Part shown: positions 1-5,841 of the stretch, in pieces
Layout: the number at the start of each line of letters is the position of its first letter
Position numbering within the stretch: the first letter of the stretch is position 1
Source: Muribaculaceae bacterium
GTDB lineage: Bacteria > Bacteroidota > Bacteroidia > Bacteroidales > Muribaculaceae
Direction: 5' to 3'
NCBI GenBank assembly: GCA_009775125.1
Contig: VSPD01000083.1
Location: 1 to 6,718 of the forward strand
Length of the DNA stretch: 6,718 nucleotides
Made by a program: the position numbers and the translations under genes
Notes under the pieces: model-generated
Told to the model about the DNA's origin: nothing
The model's database searches: none
The model's input: only the letters and a program-made list of their open reading frames with translations

Positions 1-21
1 GTCGGCAGGGTCAGTTGTGTA

Positions 22-1122
22 TTAGAGCCAGGTTGTGGTTGGGTGGGGGTAGGTTTTGTTGACGGTGAGGCCGAGCAGGCGCACGGGGCGTTCGGGGCTG
101 ACGTCGACGTGCGACATGAGCCGGAGGGCGATGGCGAGGATGTCGTCGGCTTCGACAAGGAGGTGGTCGGCTGTGGCGGAGCGGGTGATTTGGGTGAAGT
201 CGAAGTATTTTACTTTCAGTGTCAATGACGCGCCTTCGAAGGAGTTGCGGTGAAGGCGGCGGTCGAGTTCGGCGGCGAGGGCTGAGAGTTCGCGGCGGAT
301 GTCGTCGTCGGCGTATATGTCGGTGAGGAATGTTTCTTCGCAGCCGACTGATTTGCGCACGCGCTCGGTCTCGACGGGGCGTGTGTCGATGCCGCGCGAG
401 AAGTCGTGGTAGATGCGGCCTGCTTTTCCGAATTCTTTCATGAGGAATCCGAGTGGAAGGGCTCGCAGATGGGCTCCGGTGAATATGCCGAGGCGGTGCA
501 TTTTTTGTGCTGTCTTTGGCCCTACTCCCCAAAAGTCTTCGATGGGCAGGCCGGCGATGAAGTCGAGCGCGCGGACGGGATGGACTGTAAACATGCCGTC
601 GGGCTTGTGGTAGTCCGACGCTATTTTGGCGAGAAATTTGCAGTAGGATATGCCGGCAGATGCGGTGAGGCCTGTGCGCTCGCGGATTTTTTGTTTTATC
701 TCGCGCGCTACTTGTTGGGCAAGTTCTATGCCGGGTTTGTTGTGTGTCACGTCGAGAAATGCCTCGTCGAGTGAAAGCGGCTCTACGATGTCGGTGTATT
801 CATGAAATATGTCGTGGATTTGGCCGGAGACTGCTTTATACACTGAGAAACGGCATGGCACGATATGCAGCTCGGGGCAGAGTCGCTTGGCTTTTGTCAT
901 GGCCATGGCAGAGTGGACGCCAAAGCGCCGGGCCTCGTAGCTGGCTGTGGCCACGACTCCGCGCGGACCGTCGCCTCCTACGGCTACGGGCACTCCGCGC
1001 AGCTGCGGGAAGTCGCGCTGCTCCACCGAGGCGAAGAAGGCGTCCATGTCGATGTGTATTATCTTTCGAGAGTCGATAAAAGTATAAGTATAAAGTGTAA
1101 GTGATAAGGGGTGTAGGAACAC
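22..1122 (-). CDS. dinB: DNA polymerase IV (Y-family translesion polymerase)
   Basis: This Y-family polymerase copies past damaged template bases. The 366-residue reading carries the whole set of motifs. The first metal-binding aspartate is D25 in HIDMDAFF, with F30 at the steric-gate position. YEARRFGVHSAM lies at 62-73. The catalytic pair D119-E120 sits in SLDEAFLD. The ASAG..KFLAKIASD..KPDG block follows, then a helix-hairpin-helix (GVGPKTAQKM, about 199-208) and a little-finger domain opening with RKSVG. The C-terminus appears complete and ends in TAA. The start is odd. Relatives begin about two residues before KIIHIDMD, but no ATG, GTG or TTG exists there. The only in-frame start that keeps D25 is GTG at 1120-1122, which adds about 17 residues that look non-coding (FLHPLSLTLYTYT). 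That GTG lies in an inverted-repeat structure. No clear own promoter was found. Identity is very secure; the start is not. Confidence 0.95.
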   Translation of the reverse strand: MFLHPLSLTLYTYTFIDSRKIIHIDMDAFFASVEQRDFPQLRGVPVAVGGDGPRGVVATASYEARRFGVHSAMAMTKAKRLCPELHIVPCRFSVYKAVSGQIHDIFHEYTDIVEPLSLDEAFLDVTHNKPGIELAQQVAREIKQKIRERTGLTASAGISYCKFLAKIASDYHKPDGMFTVHPVRALDFIAGLPIEDFWGVGPKTAQKMHRLGIFTGAHLRALPLGFLMKEFGKAGRIYHDFSRGIDTRPVETERVRKSVGCEETFLTDIYADDDIRRELSALAAELDRRLHRNSFEGASLTLKVKYFDFTQITRSATADHLLVEADDILAIALRLMSHVDVSPERPVRLLGLTVNKTYPHPTTTWL

Positions 1123-1207
1123 AAGCCTCCGGATTGTGAAAAAAATAAGTCACAAGCCGGAGGGTTCTTTGCCTTTGGCAAAGCGCTCCGCGATGAGTGT
1201 TCCTGCA
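1112..1207. repeat. Nested inverted-repeat structure upstream of dinB
   Basis: An outer helix pairs 1112-1122 with 1197-1207; its core AGGAACAC/GTGTTCCT is perfect over 8 bp and it includes one T.G wobble as read on the plus strand. It encloses two hairpins. The first pairs 1126-1139 with 1150-1163 (14 bp, one A/G mismatch, 10-base loop). The second is CTTTGCC-TTT-GGCAAAG at 1167-1183 (7 bp, perfect). The drawn fold is a three-way junction. It overlaps the GTG start of dinB. It could be a structured RNA, a transcription attenuator or a small repeat element; the sequence alone does not decide. Confidence 0.6.
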
Positions 1208-1215
1208 ATCAAAAT

Positions 1216-1249
1216 ACAATAGGCAGTGTCATCACGACACCGCCTATTG
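1216..1249 (-). terminator. Intrinsic terminator of the rpsF-rpsR-rplI operon
   Basis: A 14-bp stem pairs 1217-1230 with 1236-1249 around a 5-base loop. Read on the minus strand every position pairs, with one G.U wobble; on the plus strand the same position is a C/A mismatch, so the structure fits minus-strand RNA. The stem is followed on the minus strand by TATTTTGATT. It lies 67 bases beyond the rplI stop codon. Confidence 0.75.
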
Positions 1250-1316
1250 CGAGGGGTTGATATAGATGTTTGGGAATGTTTCTATAACATTTCGGTCGAT
1301 TGTCGATGTCCGATTA

Positions 1317-1760
1317 TTATTCGGATACGACGGTGAAAGGAATCGTAACGATTACTTCCTTGTGGAGGTTGATGTTTGCGGTGTAGTCGCCAACTTCCTT
1401 GACCGGTTCTTTGAGCTCGATAATCTTGCGGTCGATGTTGTGGCCGAGTTTTTCGAGAGCTTCAGCAATCTGGATGCTGTTGACAGAGCCGAAGATTGTG
1501 CCGGTGGAGCTTGTCTTGGCGCCGATTGTGAGTTTCACTTCGGCGAGGACAGCTGCGAGAGCTTCTGCGTCGGCCTTGATTTTGGCAAGTTTGTGGGCGC
1601 GTTGGCGCTGGTTCTCGGCAAGCACTTTGAGAGCCGATTCGGTGGCAACGACTGCTTTGCCGAAGGGGATGAGGTAGTTGCGTCCGTAGCCGTCGCGCAC
1701 TTCTACAACGTCGTCTTTGAAGCCGAGGCGCTGTACGTCTTCTTTAAGAATAATTTTCAT
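1317..1760 (-). CDS. rplI: 50S ribosomal protein L9
   Basis: L9 binds 23S rRNA near the base of the L1 stalk and helps maintain reading-frame fidelity. The 147-residue product starts MKIILKEDV and carries the N-terminal signature G24-YGRNYLIP-F. A long charged helix links this to the C-terminal domain, which ends in VTIPFTVVSE. Length is normal for the family. It is the last gene of the operon, starting 23 bases after the rpsR stop, and is followed by a strong terminator. The ATG is preceded by an A-rich stretch rather than a Shine-Dalgarno site, as is usual in Bacteroidetes. The reading ends in TAA and shows no disruption. Confidence 0.97.
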   Translation of the reverse strand: MKIILKEDVQRLGFKDDVVEVRDGYGRNYLIPFGKAVVATESALKVLAENQRQRAHKLAKIKADAEALAAVLAEVKLTIGAKTSSTGTIFGSVNSIQIAEALEKLGHNIDRKIIELKEPVKEVGDYTANINLHKEVIVTIPFTVVSE

Positions 1761-1783
1761 AATGCGTTTCTTTTAGCTATGGG

Positions 1784-2050
1784 TTATTTCATCAAGTCGG
1801 TAACGAAGGGAAGGAGTGCGAGGTGACGGGCACGTTTAACGGCCTGAGCCACGCGACGCTGGAATTTCAGCGAGGTGCCGGTGATGCGGCGGGGAAGAAT
1901 CTTGCCCTGTTCGTTAAGGAATTTCTTAAGAAATTCGGGATCCTTGTAGTCGATGTATTTGATGCCGGAGCGTTTGAAACGGCAGTATTTTTTCTTTTTT
2001 ACGTCTACCGACATAGGAGTGAGGTAGCGGATTTCTGAAGGTTGTGCCAT
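1784..2050 (-). CDS. rpsR: 30S ribosomal protein S18
   Basis: S18 forms a heterodimer with S6 on the platform of the small subunit. The 88-residue product has the family core: a basic KKKKYCRFKRSGI stretch, then YIDYKDPEFLKKFLNEQGKILPRR and the C-terminal RRVAQAVKRARHLALLPF helix that contacts rRNA. The basic N-terminal extension and length are typical of Bacteroidetes. It lies three bases after the rpsF stop, so the two partner proteins are almost certainly translated together. The stop is TAA. Confidence 0.97.
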   Translation of the reverse strand: MAQPSEIRYLTPMSVDVKKKKYCRFKRSGIKYIDYKDPEFLKKFLNEQGKILPRRITGTSLKFQRRVAQAVKRARHLALLPFVTDLMK

Positions 2051-2053
2051 AGT

Positions 2054-2425
2054 TTAGTCCTCCTTTGCTTCTTGAGCCGGTGCGGCGGGTTGGTTATTGT
2101 TGGCTTTGAGTGTGCGGCGTTTTGCGGCGTATTCGGCTGCATACTTGTCCTGACGGAAAGTGAGGAAGCGGATAACGCGCTCGTCGCGACGGAAAGCTGT
2201 TTCGAGTTTTTTGATTGTCTGGGGTTCGGCTTCGAATTCAATCAAAGTGTAAAAGCCCGTAGACTTTTTCTGGATGGGGTAGGCGAGTTTGCGCAGGCCC
2301 CATTCTTCGGTGTTGACGATGGTAGCACCATTGTCGGCGAGCACCTTGCTGAATTTTTCTACCGCTTCCTTCATCTGGGCGTCAGACAAAACGGGAGTTA
2401 AAATGAAAACGGTTTCGTACTGCAT
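2054..2425 (-). CDS. rpsF: 30S ribosomal protein S6
   Basis: S6 is the partner of S18 in the small subunit. The 123-residue product starts MQYETVFILTPVLSD and contains the conserved GLRKLAYPIQKKSTGFYTLIEF strand-turn-strand region, with TVFR-like AFRRDERVIRFL later. The last 20 or so residues form a flexible Ala/Pro/Gln-rich acidic tail, common in this phylum. It is the first gene of the operon. A promoter with TAACTTTG at 2489-2496 and TTTG at 2517-2520 lies upstream, giving a leader of about 57 bases that begins with a hairpin. In several phyla the S6:S18 complex represses this operon through an mRNA hairpin; whether it does so here is inference. Confidence 0.97.
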   Translation of the reverse strand: MQYETVFILTPVLSDAQMKEAVEKFSKVLADNGATIVNTEEWGLRKLAYPIQKKSTGFYTLIEFEAEPQTIKKLETAFRRDERVIRFLTFRQDKYAAEYAAKRRTLKANNNQPAAPAQEAKED

Positions 2426-2465
2426 TGTAATGCTTGGTTAATTAATTGATTTGTTTGGAATTATT

Positions 2466-2483
2466 GATTTCCGGTCGGAAATC
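2466..2483 (-). promoter_or_regulatory. Hairpin at the 5' end of the rpsF leader
   Basis: GATTTCC-GACC-GGAAATC on the minus strand is a perfect 7-bp stem with a 4-base loop. Its first base falls at or next to the transcript start predicted from the -7 box at 2489-2496. It could stabilise the mRNA or serve as the S6:S18 autoregulatory site. The loop region contains CCG, which resembles the CCG described for that site, but the match is slight. Confidence 0.4.
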
Positions 2484-2488
2484 GGGTG

Positions 2489-2520
2489 CAAAGTTAATAT
2501 TTTTATTTTGTTATTCCAAA
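2489..2520 (-). promoter_or_regulatory. Bacteroidetes-type promoter of the rpsF operon
   Basis: On the minus strand, TTTG (2517-2520) is followed after 20 bases by TAACTTTG (2489-2496). These match the -33 TTTG and -7 TAnnTTTG boxes of the Bacteroides housekeeping sigma factor exactly, at about the known spacing. The spacer is very AT-rich. Transcription would start near 2482-2485. Confidence 0.85.
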
Positions 2521-2547
2521 TTTTCGCCGTTGATTTTATGAAAAAAA

Positions 2548-3180
2548 TCAGAAACGATAAGAAATTGCGGCAAAGCCGGAGTGGGTGATGTGCTCGGGGT
2601 CGTCGGGCAGGCCGTTTTCGTTGTAGGGTCGTCCGGAATATAGGCTGAAATCGGTTATGCCATAGCCAAGGCGGATCGAGAATTCAGACATATTCATTTC
2701 CACGCCTGCGCGAGCCTGCCAGCTGAGCCATCGCGCGCCGTGGCTTCCCGAAGCTCCCGGCGACAGGGTCACGCCGGGATTGGCGAAAAGGTGAAACGTG
2801 GCGCCTTGCGATTCCCAGTTGATTAGCGCGGGAGAGTGAAGCTCGACCGATGGCATGAATTTAAACCTCATCGTGTAATTCTTATCGTCGTAGTAATCAT
2901 CATAGTATGGAGGGTCGTAATCGTCGCCATATATCCAGTCGCCGATGCGCCAGTCTTCCAGCGCATGTATCTCTCCGGCGAGGCCTATTGCCATTTTCAG
3001 TCCAAGATATGGTATTGGCTTGTAAGCAAAGCCCGCGTCCCATTCCCAGCCGTCGCTGTTGAGGCCGGCGGCGAGCGAGGCCTCCCATTTTTCGTGGGCG
3101 CTACCCGGCATGCGGCAAAAAACCGCCAATGCAATAGCCCAAACTGTGCGTTTCATTTTCATACCGGCAAAGATACGCAT
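2548..3180 (-). CDS. Small outer-membrane beta-barrel-like protein, function unknown
   Basis: The 210-residue product has a signal peptide with a basic n-region (KMKR), a hydrophobic core at about 13-22 and a likely type I cleavage after G-S-A28. The remainder is mainly alternating polar/hydrophobic strands with many aromatic and glycine residues, and it ends in SYRF, the terminal phenylalanine typical of outer-membrane barrels. A very acidic, tyrosine-rich loop (DDYDPPYYDDYYDD, about 86-99) could face outward or bind cations. Starts at M7 (3162) or M9 (3156) give a more usual signal peptide than M1. A TATCTTTG promoter-like box at 3168-3175 overlaps the first codons, which also favours a later start. 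It lies 24 bases after the radical SAM gene but is visibly more GC-rich, so it is probably separate. I cannot assign a named family. Confidence 0.8.
   Translation of the reverse strand: MRIFAGMKMKRTVWAIALAVFCRMPGSAHEKWEASLAAGLNSDGWEWDAGFAYKPIPYLGLKMAIGLAGEIHALEDWRIGDWIYGDDYDPPYYDDYYDDKNYTMRFKFMPSVELHSPALINWESQGATFHLFANPGVTLSPGASGSHGARWLSWQARAGVEMNMSEFSIRLGYGITDFSLYSGRPYNENGLPDDPEHITHSGFAAISYRF
3168..3175 (-). promoter_or_regulatory. Possible -7 box before the beta-barrel gene
   Basis: TATCTTTG on the minus strand matches TAnnTTTG, but no TTTG is present 19-20 bases upstream. If used, the transcript would begin almost at the ATG at 3160-3162. Confidence 0.35.
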
Positions 3181-3204
3181 TTTTTGGAATATCCCATTAT
3201 AATT

Positions 3205-3954
3205 TCATAGATTGGTGCAGGATTGGAATTTTATCCGATCCAAAGCATCGACAACCCCCTGGTATGTCAAGCTTTCTAATGGTTGTTTCCCTCCGGCATA
3301 ACTGCAAAAATTCACTTTTTTATCCCATGAAACAGAACAAAAGTTTTCCGGTTGTTTGCATCTCAATATGCAGGATGGGGCTTGAAATGGTTCGTTGTCG
3401 GTTACGAATGCAAGTTCTTTTGGAGATGGCGTTTTAGAGAATCGTTGAGGAACAGTTATTATTTGTTTTGATGATAATATAGTCCGTAAGTTCGCATACA
3501 CATCTCGGCACGCTTCTAATTTGTCGGAAGGAACTAAAAGATTGACACCGGCTGTAATATCGGTATTCTTTAACTCTATAACTTGCCCGAATACGCGTTG
3601 CGCCTCTTTTCTGTCTTCCGGATTATGAATAGTGATATGAATCTTATCGGGGCGGTGCGAAATCAAGGATTGCCAAATCGCGTGATTTAATAGAGGCAGT
3701 CCGTTGGTCGTTACAGAAATGTAGGCAATGGGCCGAATTGCGTCAATAATCTGAAAAACGCCATCGTATTCAAACGGTTCACCGCCTCCAAGAGAAATGG
3801 CTTTAACTCCATTTGCAATGCAGTCTTGTGATAACGAAATGACTTCATCCGGCTTCCATATCGCATTGCCATGCGCGTCGCTATGATTGTAGCAAAACGG
3901 ACACTGCTTAGAGCAAAAGTTAGATAGGTCGATAGATAATAGTTCAATATTCAT
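3205..3954 (-). CDS. Radical SAM protein with extra C-terminal cysteines
   Basis: This 249-residue enzyme has the radical SAM cluster motif C14-SKQ-C18-PF-C21, in which a 4Fe-4S cluster cleaves S-adenosylmethionine. The SAM-binding GGGEP motif is at 56-60 and a SVTTNG strand follows at about 79-84. The C-terminal part holds C195, C199, C206, C217 and C246, enough for an auxiliary cluster of twitch or SPASM type, although the spacing is not a standard SPASM pattern. SVSWDKKVNFCSY resembles the strand-turn segment next to the cluster in SPASM proteins. Such auxiliary clusters are common in enzymes that modify peptides or proteins. Its ATG overlaps the stop of the preceding gene by one base, implying coupled translation and a joint function. 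The substrate is not evident. The DNA is more AT-rich than the ribosomal operon, suggesting acquisition. Confidence 0.9.
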   Translation of the reverse strand: MNIELLSIDLSNFCSKQCPFCYNHSDAHGNAIWKPDEVISLSQDCIANGVKAISLGGGEPFEYDGVFQIIDAIRPIAYISVTTNGLPLLNHAIWQSLISHRPDKIHITIHNPEDRKEAQRVFGQVIELKNTDITAGVNLLVPSDKLEACRDVYANLRTILSSKQIITVPQRFSKTPSPKELAFVTDNEPFQAPSCILRCKQPENFCSVSWDKKVNFCSYAGGKQPLESLTYQGVVDALDRIKFQSCTNL

Positions 3955-4766
3955 TATTCCATTTTGATGCGTTTAATGTCATTTCCTCGATAAGGCATTG
4001 AGCGGTATCGTTCAATAGTTTCTATGTCGTGTTTTGCTTCGTCCAATGTAAATAATGGATATTCTGTTCCATCAAGCAGAAGATGCCCGTTGTTGGTCAT
4101 ATAGTATTTTTGAAGCGTTTTAAATGACTTTGGCATGGCTATAATGCAATATGGCCTTATAGTCGCGATTAAATGTTCAAACCTATTCTGATTGATTTCA
4201 AACAGTCGGCATAATTCTTCAAATTCTATTGAGTCGATAATTCTATTCCATGGATTATTCTCGTTGTGAAAGGCCGGGAAAATTACGGAAGATTTTATGA
4301 AAGGTAATTCTTTGGACAGGAAAAGATGTGTGTCGCGTAGTGTATCCTCAATAATAAATATTCGCGGGGTGTCGCTCATAGCCTCGGGATAAGAATCCTC
4401 ATCCACCTTCACGATGCCGCCATCGGAATTCGGATACGGAATTCCATTTGAATCTTCCGTCGCTACATCAAGATAAGCGCCTCCGTCGTGCGATTTGCAG
4501 GGGATAAATTCAGATATTTGGAACAGCGTCTGAGATTCAAACGAGAACGGGAAGCGAATAGCTAATTTTCGAGTAATTAAGTCCAGTTGCGATTCCTTCA
4601 ATGGAAATCGAGGGATATAGGTGCGTTCAATTAGTTGGCCGGGCCAATATGGCTGTTGGTAATGGTATAAGGGCAGATTTTTCAAATCCATATCGAATAC
4701 CCACTTGCTATTATCTTCATCCCAGCTTTCTTCACACCAAAAATCAAATTGGATACATTTTAGCAA
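3954..4766 (-). CDS. Protein of unknown family; C-terminal part of a nonsense-split gene
   Basis: As an isolated ORF this gives 270 residues from a TTG codon, which is probably not the real start. The same frame runs upstream without a stop to the TAA at 4893-4895. That 42-codon stretch reads as normal protein (for example KYGIYILDFYDWDEKDVK) but has no ATG, GTG or TTG. The frame then continues into the ORF at 4893-5228. I infer that this is the C-terminal two-thirds of one protein of about 424 residues. It is soluble, rich in aromatic and acidic residues, with no signal peptide or membrane segment and no motif I recognise. Cysteines are few and do not suggest a metal cluster. It overlaps the radical SAM start by one base, so it is the likely partner, accessory protein or substrate of that enzyme. 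Confidence 0.7.
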   Translation of the reverse strand: MLKCIQFDFWCEESWDEDNSKWVFDMDLKNLPLYHYQQPYWPGQLIERTYIPRFPLKESQLDLITRKLAIRFPFSFESQTLFQISEFIPCKSHDGGAYLDVATEDSNGIPYPNSDGGIVKVDEDSYPEAMSDTPRIFIIEDTLRDTHLFLSKELPFIKSSVIFPAFHNENNPWNRIIDSIEFEELCRLFEINQNRFEHLIATIRPYCIIAMPKSFKTLQKYYMTNNGHLLLDGTEYPLFTLDEAKHDIETIERYRSMPYRGNDIKRIKME

Positions 4767-4892
4767 TATCTTTTCAGCATAAAGAGTCTTGACATCCTTT
4801 TCATCCCAATCGTAGAAATCAAGGATATAAATGCCATATTTTGACGACAGGCAAAGCAGTTTATTGCCATAACACTCCGGGGCGTTCTTTTT

Positions 4893-5228
4893 TTAATTTT
4901 TCTCATATAGAGCTATGAATTGTTCCGTATACGATGGGTCGATTTGCACGAGGTGAGAGAATAATACCGGATTATTCACGTCTGCGTCCATCAAGCCGTC
5001 GATAAGATGCTGAGCCTGCGCGTCTGTAAGGGCGAGCACGGTTTTCGAATCATTGATTTTAGACGGTAAAATATCTTCAATAATACTATCCGTGCACTCC
5101 TCTCCAAGGCATGAAGGCGCGGGTCCGTTTTCATTGAAGTCTATAATGGCGACATTGCCATCTTTATCAATACCGAACCAGCTTGTCGACATGGAATGTG
5201 TGGCGGGATATTCTATTTTAGTATTCAT
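4893..5228 (-). CDS. N-terminal part of the radical SAM partner, ended by an in-frame TAA
   Basis: The 111-residue product contains STSWFGIDKDGNVAIIDF near its N-terminus. This resembles the opening of small uncharacterised bacterial proteins with a WF-x-(I/V)-D-xx-G-x-VA pattern, a similarity recalled from memory and not checked. The remainder is acidic and mainly helical (LTDAQAQHLIDGLMDADV). It ends YEKN at a TAA, and the next 42 codons in the same frame still look like coding sequence joining the ORF at 3954-4766. A second possible start is M13 (5192), just before the WFG motif. It begins two bases after the 64-aa ORF. It could be expressed as a short protein or be the front part of a broken gene; I favour the latter. 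Confidence 0.65.
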   Translation of the reverse strand: MNTKIEYPATHSMSTSWFGIDKDGNVAIIDFNENGPAPSCLGEECTDSIIEDILPSKINDSKTVLALTDAQAQHLIDGLMDADVNNPVLFSHLVQIDPSYTEQFIALYEKN

Positions 5229-5230
5229 TT

Positions 5231-5425
5231 CTACGTTGAAAAAGTTGATAGCTTGGTAAACTCAGCCTTATGCGTGGCGTTGACTGTGTCGCCGTCGCTC
5301 ATATCGAGCGCTGATTGATTATCTTCATCGTGTGCGTCTCTGATGCTGTTATAATAGAGCAACGGAGAGGCTACTCCTTGAAATTGGTCTGCGACACCGG
5401 AACTCAAACATATTGCAGGCCTCAT
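5231..5425 (-). CDS. Small ORF (64 aa) at the head of the radical SAM cassette
   Basis: No family is recognised. The sequence starts MRPAICLSSGVADQF, has an acidic middle (DAHDEDNQSALDMSDGD) and ends in LSTFST. It has no double-glycine leader, no cysteine-rich core and no signal peptide. It is the first ORF after the promoter at 5516-5547 and stops two bases before the next ATG, which suggests shared transcription. The frame stays open upstream of the ATG to a TAA at 5468-5470 and reads plausibly (CPELRIYTPIY), so it may be a remnant of a longer gene. A modified-peptide precursor, a leader ORF and a decayed fragment all remain possible. Confidence 0.4.
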   Translation of the reverse strand: MRPAICLSSGVADQFQGVASPLLYYNSIRDAHDEDNQSALDMSDGDTVNATHKAEFTKLSTFST

Positions 5426-5442
5426 ATAGATAGGAGTATAAA

Positions 5443-5456
5443 TCCTGAGCTCAGGA
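5443..5456. promoter_or_regulatory. Perfect 14-bp palindrome in the cassette leader
   Basis: TCCTGAGCTCAGGA is its own reverse complement. It lies between the predicted transcript start (about 5509-5512) and the ATG at 5425, a position suited to an operator for a dimeric regulator. As RNA it could form only a 5-bp stem. Confidence 0.35.
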
Positions 5457-5515
5457 CAATTCTTTCTTTAATCGATTGATATCGGTTGTCGTGATTCACA
5501 CAAATTCATAAATCG

Positions 5516-5547
5516 CAAATATACCATATTTTCTCCATATGCCCAAC
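5516..5547 (-). promoter_or_regulatory. Promoter of the radical SAM cassette
   Basis: TATATTTG at 5516-5523 is an exact TAnnTTTG -7 box. GTTG at 5544-5547 matches three of four bases of the -33 box at a 20-base spacing. The predicted start is near 5509-5512. The arms GATTCACA (5493-5500) and TGTGAATC (5564-5571) form an inverted repeat around the promoter. Confidence 0.75.
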
Positions 5548-5723
5548 ATTATAACAACAAATCTGTGAATCGGAGAAACATCCAACCTTTTTTAAATATA
5601 ATGCGACACGCTCAAACGATGATAGGCCAAACATTCTACTTTTATCAGAATCGTATAAACAGAGCAACCCGTGAGTGTCGCTCACGGGTTGCCTTTTAGT
5701 TCGGGGGTATCGCTTATATCAGA
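5548..5723. other. Intergenic region between the two minus-strand groups
   Basis: No convincing gene is seen on either strand. It holds the upstream inverted-repeat arm at 5564-5571 and the terminator hairpin at 5664-5692. The rest is AT-rich without further structure that I can support. Confidence 0.6.
5664..5692. terminator. Strong terminator hairpin, possibly bidirectional
   Basis: GCAACCCGTGAG at 5664-5675 pairs perfectly with 5681-5692 around the loop TGTCG (12 bp, GC-rich). The plus-strand tail is CTTTTAG and the minus-strand tail is TCTGTTTATA. No plus-strand gene is seen to its left, so its evident role is to end transcripts of the DUF4357-type gene, whose remnant stop lies 31 bases upstream on the minus strand. 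Confidence 0.75.
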
Positions 5724-5841
5724 TTATTTGTCGGTAGTATTCAACAATGATTTCAGGGGAGTCCCATTGGCATTGTGCCAATCTTGCCATCCGCTTGAGC
5801 TTCTACCGAGACAGAATACAGATGCTGCGCTTGGACTATCA
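5724..5841 (-). pseudogene. Frameshifted DUF4357-like C-terminal module
   Basis: In the frame ending at TAA 5724-5726 the sequence reads FDSPSAASVFCLGRSSSG, then W-QD-W-HNANG-TPL. This agrees with the DUF4357 pattern as I recall it: SPSAA, GRS, xGWxxWxxxxGxxL. The module has no start of its own. It continues the 110-residue ORF at 5839-6171 if one extra base is skipped near ACATTTGATAG. DUF4357 occurs at the C-terminus of GIY-YIG and restriction-related proteins; its function is unknown. The close junction between GVYDD and the SPSAA motif also suggests that the linker usual in the family is shortened. Confidence 0.7.

Noticed and set aside
11..532. Long minus-strand ORF rich in Arg, Pro and His
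   Set aside because: It overlaps dinB in another frame; the composition is typical of a shadow frame in GC-rich coding DNA.
1209..1216. Possible dinB promoter box (TATTTTG) after the rplI terminator
   Set aside because: It is one base short of TAnnTTTG, lacks a -33 box, and is better explained as the U-rich terminator tail.
836..1219. Minus-strand ORF spanning the dinB start and the hairpin region
   Set aside because: It is out of frame with dinB, its coding part repeats dinB DNA in the wrong frame, and it has no recognisable protein features.
1266..1826. 186-codon plus-strand ORF
   Set aside because: It is antisense to rplI and the end of rpsR; the real genes on the minus strand are unmistakable.
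2531..2550. Short AT-rich hairpin TGATTTT/AAAATCA at the stop of the beta-barrel gene
   Set aside because: The 7-bp stem has almost no GC pairs and overlaps the stop codon; too weak to call a terminator.
2836..3210. Plus-strand ORF with a hydrophobic segment
   Set aside because: It is antisense to the beta-barrel gene; the valine/isoleucine run is the complement of the acidic Asp/Tyr loop.
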